Assembly: GCA_018716365.1 (NCBI GenBank)
Contig: DVKA01000210.1
Location: forward strand, 1 to 19,843
Source of the DNA: Candidatus Caccocola faecipullorum
GTDB taxonomy: Bacteria; Synergistota; Synergistia; Synergistales; Synergistaceae
Reading direction: 5' to 3'
DNA length: 19,843 nucleotides
This document shows positions 1 to 7,989 of the stretch, piece after piece; the stretch's first letter is position 1, and every line of letters starts with the position of its first letter. The position numbers and the translations under genes were made by a program. Under the pieces are notes generated by a model. The model did not search any database. It saw only the letters and a program-made list of their open reading frames with translations, and was not told the origin of the DNA.

Positions 1-36
1 AGTTATTTTTTTATGAGAAGGGCGGGGTTTCAGCAG

Positions 37-516
37 ATGCTCAGCAATAAACTTCTTGACGACATTGGCAGACAGATACTCAGAATCCTCCAGGAGGACG
101 GAAGAATATCCTTCAACGAACTCGGACGCAAAGTCGGCCTATCGTCGCCGGCCGTCGCAGAGCGCGTGCGCCGCATGGAAGAGGCGGGGATAATCCTAGG
201 CTACCGCGCGATAGTAGACCAGTCGCGCGTCGGCTATCCGATAATGGCCTTCGTGCGCCTGTCCATACCTGTGTCGTTCCTCGCGCAGGCCGACGAACTG
301 GCGAAATCCATCCCCGAAGTACTTGAATGCCATCATCTGACGGGAAGCGACGGCGTCATCCTGAAAGTCATAGTCTCCTCGGTCGGCCATCTTGAGGAGG
401 TCATCAGCAAAATGGGCAGCTGCGGAATGACGACCACCGCGATAGTCCTCTCGTCCCCGGTAGTCTCGCGCCCGATAGACCCGGTAAAACAGCCGGCTGG
501 AGGCCAGCTGCAGTAA
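37..516 (+). CDS. Lrp/AsnC-family transcriptional regulator
   Basis: The protein has the classic Lrp/AsnC layout: an N-terminal winged helix-turn-helix (about residues 1-60, including SFNELGRKVGLSSPAVAERV) and then an alpha/beta RAM ligand-binding domain (about 65-145, starting GYPIMAFVRLSIP). Family members are oligomeric DNA-binding proteins that usually sense amino acids and control amino-acid metabolism or transport. I chose the ATG at 37 because GGCGGGG lies at 21-27 and the product (159 aa) then begins a few residues before the conserved helix, as is usual. An in-frame ATG at 13 has only a T-rich upstream sequence and would add 8 residues. Its target cannot be read from the window, since the upstream neighbour is outside. 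A strong hairpin follows, so it is probably the last or only gene of its transcript. The family call is secure; the ligand is unknown. Confidence 0.93.
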   Translation: MLSNKLLDDIGRQILRILQEDGRISFNELGRKVGLSSPAVAERVRRMEEAGIILGYRAIVDQSRVGYPIMAFVRLSIPVSFLAQADELAKSIPEVLECHHLTGSDGVILKVIVSSVGHLEEVISKMGSCGMTTTAIVLSSPVVSRPIDPVKQPAGGQLQ

Positions 517-561
517 AGCGTAAAAACGGCAGACGCCGGAAATCTTTGTGTGGGGAATAAA

Positions 562-605
562 AAAGCCGCGGAGGGGGATTAGAAAAACTCCGCGGCTTTG
601 ATTTT
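562..605 (+). terminator. Rho-independent terminator after the Lrp gene
   Basis: A perfect 12-bp stem (562-573 with 588-599, core GCCGCGGAG/CTCCGCGGC) with a 14-nt loop is followed by GATTTTAT. It is also preceded by an A tract, so it could act in both directions. It separates the regulator from the phosphate operon. Confidence 0.8.
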
Positions 606-731
606 ATGCATAGTTTTTGCCGCGCGGACTGCGCGCCCCGGTCGTTCCCCAAGCCTCATATTTTTATGAAATTGGCGCAGGCCGTACCGCTGAGCGTCAA
701 TTTATCAGCTTACAGCCTCATTTTTTCCGCC

Positions 732-785
732 TTTACATTACCGTTACATTTCGTACACACATCGTTAACTGCGCCGGATTATACT
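732..785 (+). promoter_or_regulatory. Pho-box-like repeat array and promoter of the pst-pho operon
   Basis: Four related 7-mers lie in tandem: TTTACAT (732), GTTACAT (743), GTACACA (753) and GTTAACT (764). Start-to-start spacing is 11, 10 and 11 bp. PhoB/PhoP-type regulators bind direct repeats with about one helical turn of spacing, and the Bacillus PhoP repeat is TT(A/T/C)ACA. A good -10, TATACT at 780-785, follows. There is no recognisable -35 at the expected position, which the repeats cover, as in activator-dependent Pho promoters. The transcript would start near 792, ahead of the pstS ribosome-binding site. Repeats and spacing are seen; binding by the PhoB encoded at 5015 is inferred. 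Confidence 0.75.
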
Positions 786-815
786 TTCAATCACAAAATT
801 TTAGGAGGAGTAGCA

Positions 816-1643
816 ATGAAGAAAGTATTAACGGCATTTGTAGCGACACTGGTTCTCGCCGCGGCTTCGGCTGCGATGGCGGCGCCTATCGTCATGGACG
901 GTTCGACGACGGTTCTCCCGTTCGGTCAGGCGGCGGTCGAGCAGTATATGAAGGAGCATCAGGGCGTTCAGTTCTCGGTCTCCGGCACCGGCACGGGCAA
1001 CGGCTTCAAGTCCCTCGCCGACGGCGCCGCCCAGATAGCGAACGCCTCGCGCTTCATCAAGGATTCCGAAATCCAGAACTGCATCTCGAAGAAAGTATAT
1101 CCCGTTCCCTTCGCGGTCGCCCTTGACTGCATCGTTCCCATCGTCCACAAGGACAACAAGGTAGCCGACCTCACAAAGGCCCAGCTGAAGGACATCTTCT
1201 CCGGCAAGATCACCAACTGGAAGGAAGTCGGCGGCGCCGACGCTCCGATAGTCGTAGTAGGACGCGATACCAGCTCCGGCACCTACGGCACCTGGCAGGA
1301 AATGATCATGGATTCCGGCGAGAAGACCCGCGTGACGGCGAAGGCTCAGGTGACTGCTTCCAGCGGCGCTATGCTCGCGACGGTCAGCAAGAACCCCAAC
1401 GCGATCGGCTATGAAGGCATGGGCTACGTCAACGACACCGTCAAGGGCGTCAAGGTCGAAGGCGTGGCGGCGAGCGCTGCGACGGCCCGCAACGGACAGT
1501 ATCCGCTTTCGCGCTTCCTCTACATGTTCACTAACGGCTGGCCGCAGGGCGAAGTGCTGAACTTCCTTATGTACATGCAGAGCGACGCCGGACAGAAGAT
1601 CGTCAACAGCACCGGCTACGTATCGCTCCGCGAAGTGAAGTAG
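816..1643 (+). CDS. pstS: Phosphate ABC transporter substrate-binding protein PstS
   Basis: This is the extracytoplasmic phosphate receptor of the high-affinity Pst importer. Residues 1-22 form a signal peptide ending AMA before APIV, a signal-peptidase I site; there is no lipobox cysteine, so the product should be a soluble periplasmic protein. The mature part opens with the family pattern GSTTVLP (phosphate-contacting loop) and contains SGTGTGNGFKSLADG and GRDTSSGTYGTW, both typical of phosphate-binding PstS-type proteins. The length of 275 aa matches the short PstS class. The ATG at 816 is chosen because AGGAGGAG (803-810) sits just upstream. The open frame continues upstream to 606, but that part is non-coding and contains the Pho-box promoter. 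It is followed by pstC, pstA, pstB, phoU, phoB and phoR on the same strand. Confidence 0.96.
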   Translation: MKKVLTAFVATLVLAAASAAMAAPIVMDGSTTVLPFGQAAVEQYMKEHQGVQFSVSGTGTGNGFKSLADGAAQIANASRFIKDSEIQNCISKKVYPVPFAVALDCIVPIVHKDNKVADLTKAQLKDIFSGKITNWKEVGGADAPIVVVGRDTSSGTYGTWQEMIMDSGEKTRVTAKAQVTASSGAMLATVSKNPNAIGYEGMGYVNDTVKGVKVEGVAASAATARNGQYPLSRFLYMFTNGWPQGEVLNFLMYMQSDAGQKIVNSTGYVSLREVK

Positions 1644-1676
1644 TCTAAATCGGAAGGAAGAAGGCGGACAGCCCTT

Positions 1677-2591
1677 ATGAACACTAGCGGAAACAAAACG
1701 GCGGTGAGAGCCGGTCAGGCTTTCGGAGGCACTGGAGACAGGATAATGTCGCGCGTAGTCTTCTGCGTGGCGGTGACGGGAATAGTCGTCCTGGTCTTCA
1801 TCCTCGGATTCCTGGTGGCGAACGGGCTGCCCGTCCTTGAATCTACATCGCTGGGGGAGATGTTCTTCTCGAAGGACTGGTACCCGACGGAAGAACCCCC
1901 GGCGCTTGGGATGGCGGCCCTGATAGCGGGCACGCTCGCGGCCACCCTCCTTTCGAGCGTGATGGCGATCCCCGTCTCCATCGCGCTCGCGATTTTCTCA
2001 GCCGAGATTGCGCCGCGCAAGGTGCGCCAGTGCTTCAAGGTCCTCTTTGAAATGCTCGGCTTCCTGCCGTCGATAGTCCTCGGCTTCATAGGAATGATGA
2101 TAATAGCCCCTTGGATGCAGGTCGGACTCGGAATCCCGAGCGGCCTGAATCTTCTCAACTCTTCGATTTTATTGGGATTCCTGATAATCCCCTCGGTCGC
2201 CTCGCTTTCCGACGAGGCCCTCGCCGCGGTGCCGGGCGAGCTGCGCGACGCTTCCTACGCGCTCGGCGCGACGCGCATGGAGACGATATTCAAGGTCGTC
2301 TTCCCAAGCGCGCTTCCCGGAATCATCGCCGCGACTCTGCTCGGCGTAATGAGGGCTCTCGGCGAGACGATGGTCGTCCTCATGGCGGCGGGCGGCGCTG
2401 CAATACTGCCCACGATGTTCACCGACCCGATACGCCCGCTCACATCGACGATAGCGGCGGAGATGGGCGAGACGCCCGTCGGGAGCACGCACTATCACGC
2501 GCTCTTCTTCGCCGGATTGATACTTCTGATTATGACTTTGGCGATCAACCTAGCTTCTCTCTACGTGGAAAAAAGAGGTGAAAAGAGATGA
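1677..2591 (+). CDS. pstC: Phosphate ABC transporter permease PstC
   Basis: One of the two inner-membrane subunits that form the phosphate channel with PstA. The 304-aa product has a short cytoplasmic N-terminus, a first membrane segment at about residues 26-50 and about six segments in total. The permease EAA loop, which docks on the ATPase PstB, lies at about 180-213 (EALAAVPGELRDASYALGAT). A purine-rich GGAAGGAAGAAGG precedes the ATG at 1677. A second ATG at 1746 would remove the usual pre-TM1 segment, so I prefer 1677. The stop codon overlaps the pstA start (ATGA), implying translational coupling. Assignment to PstC rather than PstA rests on gene order and on the longer N-terminal region. 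Confidence 0.95.
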   Translation: MNTSGNKTAVRAGQAFGGTGDRIMSRVVFCVAVTGIVVLVFILGFLVANGLPVLESTSLGEMFFSKDWYPTEEPPALGMAALIAGTLAATLLSSVMAIPVSIALAIFSAEIAPRKVRQCFKVLFEMLGFLPSIVLGFIGMMIIAPWMQVGLGIPSGLNLLNSSILLGFLIIPSVASLSDEALAAVPGELRDASYALGATRMETIFKVVFPSALPGIIAATLLGVMRALGETMVVLMAAGGAAILPTMFTDPIRPLTSTIAAEMGETPVGSTHYHALFFAGLILLIMTLAINLASLYVEKRGEKR

Positions 2592-3451
2592 ACCGTACAT
2601 ACGGACGCAGATTTTTCGACAGGCTCGCGACGGCTCTTTTCTGCCTTATCGCGCTCGCGCTCGTCGCGGTCATCGGAGCCGTCGCGCTCTACCTGCTTAA
2701 GAAAGGCGCGGGCACTCTCTCGATAGAATTTCTGACTCAGCCGCCGCGCGACGGAATGATGGCGGGCGGCATACTGACGCCGCTCATCGGCACGATGCAG
2801 CTCGTCGTCGTCTCGATGGGCGTGGCTCTGCCGGTCGGGATAATCACGGGGCTTTACTTCGCCGAGTATGCGAAGGACACGTGGTTCGTGCGGCTCATGA
2901 GGATTTCGATCCGCTCGCTCGCGGGCGTCCCCTCGGTAATTTTCGGACTCTTCGGACTCTCGCTCTTCGTCGTCTTCCTGCAGTTCGGCTCGTGCCTTCT
3001 CTCTGCGGGGCTGACGCTCGCCTGCCTCTCGCTGCCTCTCGTCGTAACGGTCGCGGAGCAGGCCTTCCTCGCGGTGCCGCAGGATTACCGCGACGCGTCG
3101 TATGCGCTCGGCGCGACGAAGGCGCAGACGATTTTCAAGGTCGTCCTGCCCTCGGCGGCTTCTACGATAATAACTGGCGCGATTCTTGCGATAGGCCGCG
3201 TCGCCGGCGAGACCGCGCCGATAATGTTCACGGGCGCGGCGTACTTCGCCCCGAATATAGCGAAGAGCCTTTTCAGCCAGGTCATGGCTCTTCCGTACCA
3301 CATATACGTGCTCGCGACCTCCGCGACCGACCCGGCGGCCGCGGAGCCGATAGAGTACGGCGCGATACTGGTGCTTATAGGGCTGGTCATGGGAACTAGC
3401 GCGGCGGGCGTGATTGCGCGCGCGCGGCTTGCGGAAAGGAACGGCAGATAA
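2588..3451 (+). CDS. pstA: Phosphate ABC transporter permease PstA
   Basis: The second membrane subunit of the Pst phosphate importer, 287 aa. It has about six hydrophobic segments, the first at about residues 14-37. The EAA loop at about 157-190 (EQAFLAVPQDYRDASYALGAT) closely parallels that of PstC, as expected for paralogous half-channels. It starts within the pstC stop codon (4-nt ATGA overlap), and GGTGAAAAG upstream can serve as ribosome-binding site. Its stop codon is immediately followed by the pstB ATG with no spacer, so production of the permeases and the ATPase is probably coupled. Confidence 0.95.
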   Translation: MNRTYGRRFFDRLATALFCLIALALVAVIGAVALYLLKKGAGTLSIEFLTQPPRDGMMAGGILTPLIGTMQLVVVSMGVALPVGIITGLYFAEYAKDTWFVRLMRISIRSLAGVPSVIFGLFGLSLFVVFLQFGSCLLSAGLTLACLSLPLVVTVAEQAFLAVPQDYRDASYALGATKAQTIFKVVLPSAASTIITGAILAIGRVAGETAPIMFTGAAYFAPNIAKSLFSQVMALPYHIYVLATSATDPAAAEPIEYGAILVLIGLVMGTSAAGVIARARLAERNGR

Positions 3452-4279
3452 ATGGAAGTCAAAGAGAACATACGAGTCGAGGTCAGAGACCGCGGTGCGC
3501 AGCGGGAAGAGGAAAAGGCGGCCTTCGTCACGAAGATAAAGACGGAGCACGTCAACCTCTATTACGGCGACCGCCAGGTGCTGAAGGACATAACCTTCGA
3601 CATGGGCGAGAACAAGGTCACGGCGTTCATAGGTCCCTCCGGCTGCGGAAAGAGCAGCTACCTGAGGTGCCTCAACAGGATGAACGACTTTATATCGTCG
3701 GCGCGCGTCGAGGGGACGATAAACATCGACGGAGAGAACATCCTCGCTCCGAGCACTGACGTCATCGGTCTGCGGCGCAAGGTCGGGATGGTTTTCCAAA
3801 AGCCGAACCCCTTCCCGATGTCGATATACGACAACATAGCCTACGGCCCGCGCCTCAACGGAATAAAGGACAAGGACAAGCTCGACGAGATAGTCGAAAA
3901 GAGCCTCGAAGGCGCGGCGCTCTGGGACGAAGTCAAGGACAAACTCAAGACCCCCGGCACGGGGCTGTCGGGCGGGCAGCAGCAGCGCCTCTGCATCGCG
4001 CGCGCGACGGCGACGCAGCCGGACATCCTGCTGATGGACGAGCCGACCTCCGCGCTCGACCCGATGTCTACGCTGAGGATTGAGGAGCTCGTCAACGAGC
4101 TCAAGAAGGACTACACGGTCGTCATAGTGACGCACAACATGCAGCAGGCGGCGCGCATCTCGGACTACACGGCCTTCTTTCTGCTGGGCGATTTGATAGA
4201 ATATGACGTAACCTCGAAGATGTTCACCTCGCCGCGCGACAAGCGCACGGAAGACTACATCTCGGGCAGATTCGGCTAA
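3452..4279 (+). CDS. pstB: Phosphate ABC transporter ATP-binding protein PstB
   Basis: The ATPase that powers phosphate import through PstC/PstA, acting at the cytoplasmic face. All nucleotide-binding motifs are intact: Walker [10 protein letters not shown] (61-69), Q-loop at Q116 ([15 protein letters not shown], a PstB hallmark), ABC signature LSGGQQQR (172-179), Walker B ILLMDEP (192-198) and H-loop histidine 228. The 275-aa product carries a charged extension of about 27 residues before the usual start of the fold; PstB is more commonly about 250 aa. The ATG at 3452 directly abuts the pstA stop. Initiation further downstream cannot be excluded, but I see no better start. Confidence 0.97.
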   Translation: MEVKENIRVEVRDRGAQREEEKAAFVTKIKTEHVNLYYGDRQVLKDITFDMGENKVTAFIGPSGCGKSSYLRCLNRMNDFISSARVEGTINIDGENILAPSTDVIGLRRKVGMVFQKPNPFPMSIYDNIAYGPRLNGIKDKDKLDEIVEKSLEGAALWDEVKDKLKTPGTGLSGGQQQRLCIARATATQPDILLMDEPTSALDPMSTLRIEELVNELKKDYTVVIVTHNMQQAARISDYTAFFLLGDLIEYDVTSKMFTSPRDKRTEDYISGRFG

Positions 4280-4320
4280 GTTTTAGAGTTTCACGCAAGA
4301 TTGGAGCGGGGCGTAAAAAA

Positions 4321-5010
4321 ATGACTACGATAAACACGAGAAAAAGGCTTGAAGAGGACCTTTCGGCCCTGAAAAACATGATCTACCGCATGGGCGGATT
4401 GGCGGCCGAATCTGTGGAGCAGGCCGTCTGGGCGCTCAAAAACAACGACGCGGCGCTTGCCCAGAAAGTCATCGACGACGGCGACCTCATAGACGAACTT
4501 GAAGAAAAAGTAGACGCGGGCTGCATGGAGTTCGCGGCGCGCTACCAGCCGCTGGGCGAGGATCTGCGCTCCGTCGTCAGCCTCATGCACATAGCGGTAG
4601 ACCTCGAACGCATAGGCGACTACGGCGAGAATATCGCGAAGGCGGCGCTCGCGCTTTCGAAGAAGCCGCCGCTCAAACCGTTGATAGACATCCCGCGCAT
4701 GGTCGAGATACTCAAGACTATGCTCTCGACGGCGATGGAGGCGCTCGACAAGCACGACGGCGCGGCTGTGCTGAAGGTGTTCCCTTACGACGACGACATG
4801 GACGACCTCGACAAGCAGATAATACGCGAGCTTCTGCTGCTCATCATGGAGAAGCCGGAGCGCATAGAGCAGTCGCTGAGCCTCATGAGCGTATCGCGCA
4901 TACTCGAACGCGCGGGCGACCACGCGACGAACGTCGCCGAGAGAATCGCCTACATGTACACGGGCCGTCAGGTGAAGGCCTCCGACTACCGCCGCAAGAG
5001 GCAGATGTAG
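4321..5010 (+). CDS. phoU: Phosphate transport and signalling regulator PhoU
   Basis: PhoU dampens PhoR signalling and Pst activity when phosphate is plentiful, linking transporter and sensor. The 229-aa product has the expected two homologous three-helix bundles, each with the metal-binding signature ERxGDxxxN: ERIGDYGEN at 96-104 and ERAGDHATN at 196-204. It follows pstB after a 41-bp gap containing GGAGCGGGG. It ends 4 bp before the response-regulator gene, so transporter, PhoU and two-component genes look like one transcription unit. Confidence 0.96.
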   Translation: MTTINTRKRLEEDLSALKNMIYRMGGLAAESVEQAVWALKNNDAALAQKVIDDGDLIDELEEKVDAGCMEFAARYQPLGEDLRSVVSLMHIAVDLERIGDYGENIAKAALALSKKPPLKPLIDIPRMVEILKTMLSTAMEALDKHDGAAVLKVFPYDDDMDDLDKQIIRELLLLIMEKPERIEQSLSLMSVSRILERAGDHATNVAERIAYMYTGRQVKASDYRRKRQM

Positions 5011-5014
5011 CGAG

Positions 5015-5713
5015 ATGGCACAGAAAATACTCGTCGTAGACGACGAAGAGAGCCTTGCGCAGTTCGTCTGCCGCGCGCTGCGCCAGCAGGGCTACAAGAC
5101 GGTCTGCGCCTACGACGGCGACAACGCGCTCTCTCTGATATACGAAGAGATGCCCGACTTGGTCATCCTCGACCTAATGCTTCCGCTCATGGACGGATGG
5201 GAGATCTGCCGCCGCGTGAAGTCCGACGAAGAGACGCGCCACATCCCGATACTGATGCTCACCGCGCGCAGCTCGGCCGAGGACGTCGTGCAGGGGCTGG
5301 ACTTGGGCGCTGACGACTACATGAGAAAGCCCTTCCCGCTGGACGAACTCTTGGCGCGCGTGCGCGTTCTTCTGCGCCGCTCGCAGGGGCCTGCCGACAC
5401 CAAGAAAATCATAGAAGACAGGGATTTCAAGCTCGACACCGCCGAGAAAGAGGTCTGGCTGCGCGGCAGCATGATTGACCTCAGCCCGACGGAATATTCC
5501 ATACTCGAAGTGCTTGCGCGCCGCATGGGGCACACGGTCTCGCGCGACGAGCTGCTGCGCAAAATATGGGGGCTTGGCAGCTGCGACACTCGCACGGTGG
5601 ACGTCCACATGTCGCGCCTCCGCAGGAAGCTCGACGACGGGAAGAAGCCGACGCTCTCCGCGCAGACGCTGCGCGGCCGCGGTTACAGGCTGACATGGGA
5701 GGAGGGCGAATAA
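5015..5713 (+). CDS. phoB: OmpR/PhoB-family response regulator
   Basis: A two-domain transcription factor of 232 aa. The receiver domain (about 1-120) shows the acidic pair D9/D10, phospho-acceptor D53 (LVILDLMLP), switch T83 and invariant K105. A winged-helix DNA-binding domain of OmpR type follows (about 130-230; LSPTEYSILEVLARRMGHTVSRDELL, then RTVDVHMSRLRRKL). Its place between phoU and a PhoR-like kinase makes it the likely activator of the Pho-box array upstream of pstS. The start lies 4 bp after the phoU stop with only a weak Shine-Dalgarno sequence, so translational coupling is likely. The PhoB name rests on context and architecture; the family is certain. Confidence 0.93.
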   Translation: MAQKILVVDDEESLAQFVCRALRQQGYKTVCAYDGDNALSLIYEEMPDLVILDLMLPLMDGWEICRRVKSDEETRHIPILMLTARSSAEDVVQGLDLGADDYMRKPFPLDELLARVRVLLRRSQGPADTKKIIEDRDFKLDTAEKEVWLRGSMIDLSPTEYSILEVLARRMGHTVSRDELLRKIWGLGSCDTRTVDVHMSRLRRKLDDGKKPTLSAQTLRGRGYRLTWEEGE

Positions 5714-5714
5714 A

Positions 5715-7493
5715 ATGTCCTTTATGCGTTCGCTCGCAATGAAGAAAAAAATAGCGCTGCTGATGACCTTCGCCGTCTGCGTCATAGGCGCGGCGGCGTG
5801 GTTCATAATCTACAACGCTGAACGCCGCAGCGCGGTAGACGGCGCGCGCGACACACTCGGCCGTTATCTGACCGTCGCCGTATCCTCTGCGGAGCGCGAA
5901 GGATTGGCCGGACTCGTCCACGCCGAAAAGGTATGGCAGGAGATGTATCCAGACGGGCGCATGACCGTCATAGCCTCCGACGGGCGCGTGCTGATGGACA
6001 ACAAGGCCGACGCCGGAGAGCTTGAAAACCACTACACGCGCGGCGAAGTAATCGGAGCTTTTGAGACGGGCGATGGATTCGAGCTGCGTTACAGCAAGAC
6101 GCTCGAAGCGTGGCAGGTGTATTCTGCGCGCAAAGCCGTGCTGCCCGGAGGCGCGGAGTGCGTCGTGCGCCTGTCGTACCCGGTCGCCGCGCTTTCGTCG
6201 ATAGTGCAGAACGTTACGGTGCCCTTCCTTAAATATTTCATCGCGGCCCTTGCGTTGATATGGCTCTGCACATATCTCGTGCTGCGCTCGATTATGACGC
6301 CGCTCCACACGCTCAGCGAAGCGGCCGCGCAGATAGCGCGCGGAGAAAAGGCCCGCTTCCCGATAACGGCCGACGACGAGATACAGACTCTCGCGAACAC
6401 GCTCAACAACATGCAGGATTCTCTAGCGAGCACGATACACGAGGCGCAGGAGCGCAAGGAAGAGCTCGCGCAGATAGTCGGCGCTCTTCCCGTCGGAGTC
6501 ATACTCATAGACGACGACAAGCGCATCCGCTACATCAACCAAGAGGCAGCGCGCATCTGCCGCGGAAACGGCGGCGGCGAGCTTCCGGCGCGCGGTTCCG
6601 CAGTGGAGGTCATCCTGCCCGCGGGCGAGCTGTATCAGATGCTGGACGAGCCTGACGGACAGAAGACCATATCCGTAATGCGCGGCGGCAGGGTGGAGGT
6701 CGAGGCTACGACGCTCGTCCTTCCGCGCGGGCGCATGATAGTGCTTCAGGACCTGACCGACAAACTGCGGCTCGAAGAGGCGCGCCGCGACTTCTTTATA
6801 GACGCGGGGCACGAGTTCCAGACGCCGCTTGCGATAATGCGCACGGGCCTTGAGCTTATGAAGAGCGCGCCGCAGATGAAAGAGCCGGAGCATGCAGAAG
6901 ACGTCGACACCATCAACAGCCTGCTGCGCCAGCAGGAGCGCATGAGCCGCCTTGTAGACGACATGCTGCTGCTCGTCCGCCTCGACGCAGACGCAGTGCC
7001 CGAGCTGCCGACGCTCGGCGGCGTAAACCTGAAAGAGCTGATCGCCGACGTGCGCGACGAGATAACAGTCCTTCCGCACAAAAAGAATATACAAATCGAA
7101 GTCAGCGCGCCCGACGAAGCCTCCGTAAAAGGCATATACGGCGACCTGCGCCGCGCTCTGCTGAACCTCATGGAAAACGCGCACAAGTACATAGAACAGG
7201 GCGGCGGTGAGAGCGGCCATATAAAAGTTTCCGTGGAAGACGCGGGGAACGCTTGGAAGCTGATAGTAGACGACGACGGCCCGGGCGTCCACGAGATGGA
7301 CAAAGAGATAATCTTCGAACGTTTCCGCCGCGGCGACGGGCACCGCGCGCGCGGCAAGGAGAAGAAAAACGGCGGCTACGGCCTCGGCCTCTCCATATCG
7401 CGCAGAATAGCCGAACGCCACGGCGGACGGCTGGAACTCGGCGAAAGCCGGCTCGGCGGCGCGGCCTTCGTGATGACGCTGCCGAAAGAATAA
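5715..7493 (+). CDS. phoR: PhoR-like membrane sensor histidine kinase
   Basis: A 592-aa sensor kinase, presumed partner of the preceding PhoB. Visible order: membrane segment about 12-32, extracytoplasmic domain about 33-168, second membrane segment about 170-191, HAMP linker about 191-243, PAS-like domain about 250-345, HisKA dimerisation helix with H366, and HATPase with N-box (NLMENAHKY, 484-492), G1 (DDDGPG) and G2 (GGYGLGLS). The large extracytoplasmic domain resembles Bacillus-type PhoR rather than E. coli PhoR, which nearly lacks one. The H-box reads GHEFQTPL instead of the usual SHELRTPL, but the histidine and following glutamate are kept. GGGAGGAGGG lies 8 bp before the ATG, and the gene begins 1 bp after the phoB stop. 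The phosphate role is inferred from context. Confidence 0.92.
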   Translation: MSFMRSLAMKKKIALLMTFAVCVIGAAAWFIIYNAERRSAVDGARDTLGRYLTVAVSSAEREGLAGLVHAEKVWQEMYPDGRMTVIASDGRVLMDNKADAGELENHYTRGEVIGAFETGDGFELRYSKTLEAWQVYSARKAVLPGGAECVVRLSYPVAALSSIVQNVTVPFLKYFIAALALIWLCTYLVLRSIMTPLHTLSEAAAQIARGEKARFPITADDEIQTLANTLNNMQDSLASTIHEAQERKEELAQIVGALPVGVILIDDDKRIRYINQEAARICRGNGGGELPARGSAVEVILPAGELYQMLDEPDGQKTISVMRGGRVEVEATTLVLPRGRMIVLQDLTDKLRLEEARRDFFIDAGHEFQTPLAIMRTGLELMKSAPQMKEPEHAEDVDTINSLLRQQERMSRLVDDMLLLVRLDADAVPELPTLGGVNLKELIADVRDEITVLPHKKNIQIEVSAPDEASVKGIYGDLRRALLNLMENAHKYIEQGGGESGHIKVSVEDAGNAWKLIVDDDGPGVHEMDKEIIFERFRRGDGHRARGKEKKNGGYGLGLSISRRIAERHGGRLELGESRLGGAAFVMTLPKE

Positions 7494-7494
7494 A

Positions 7495-7962
7495 CTAGAT
7501 AAGGAATTCGATCAACGACGCGGCTCCGCTGCTTTCGCCAGAAAAGGCGTCTATAAGCAGGGGGCCGCGTATTATATAGAGGCGCAGCGCGGAGGAGTTT
7601 TTATCGCTGTGCTTGAAAAATAGATCCGAATGGCGCAGACCGCGCTTCCATCCGCGCGGCGAGGCCGCGGCCGCCGCGGCGAGCGCCGCGCCCTCGGCTT
7701 CGGAAGGCTTGAGCCGCGCTGGAAGGATTTTTATATCTTCGGGGATTTCGGGAATTTCGCACGGCTCCACACAGCCGTTTATTATCTCCGCCGTGCCGCG
7801 CGAAGCGTCCACGACCGCTGTGACCTCCCTGATTGTGAGCCGCGTGAAAAGCCCGCGCTCCGCCATATTCGCGTACAGAACGTAACAAGGCACGGCGACG
7901 AGCCTGTCTCCGGCCTCCGGCGCGGCTTTCAGCGGAAGGAATTTTTTCGGAGCCTCGTTCAT
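7495..7962 (-). CDS. Hypothetical protein, 155 aa
   Basis: I do not recognise this protein. It has no signal peptide or membrane segment. The first half contains GDRLVAVPCYVLYANMAERGLFTRLTIREVTAVVDASRG, which looks like beta-rich globular sequence. An acidic stretch (EPCEIPEIPEDI) and an alanine-rich helix with ALAAAAAAS follow. The frame extends to an ATG at 8025, but that start would lie inside the SRP RNA. The ATG at 7962 is chosen because it clears the RNA and has GGGGGG a few bases upstream. Its stop lies 1 bp from the phoR stop on the other strand, with no room for a terminator. It follows the SRP RNA on the same strand, so read-through could express it. It is probably real given its length and ordinary composition. 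Confidence 0.6.
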   Translation of the reverse strand: MNEAPKKFLPLKAAPEAGDRLVAVPCYVLYANMAERGLFTRLTIREVTAVVDASRGTAEIINGCVEPCEIPEIPEDIKILPARLKPSEAEGAALAAAAAASPRGWKRGLRHSDLFFKHSDKNSSALRLYIIRGPLLIDAFSGESSGAASLIEFLI

Positions 7963-7989
7963 GGAAGACGCCCCCCCGGGCGGATAAAA

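Noticed and set aside
606..815. 70-codon N-terminal extension of pstS
   Set aside because: It contains the Pho-box promoter, and a proper signal peptide with AGGAGGAG upstream begins at 816.
2561..4135. 524-codon open frame on the minus strand across pstA and pstB
   Set aside because: Antisense shadow of GC-rich coding sequence; the product is an Arg/Asp/His-rich string with no fold signature, whereas pstA and pstB are unmistakable.
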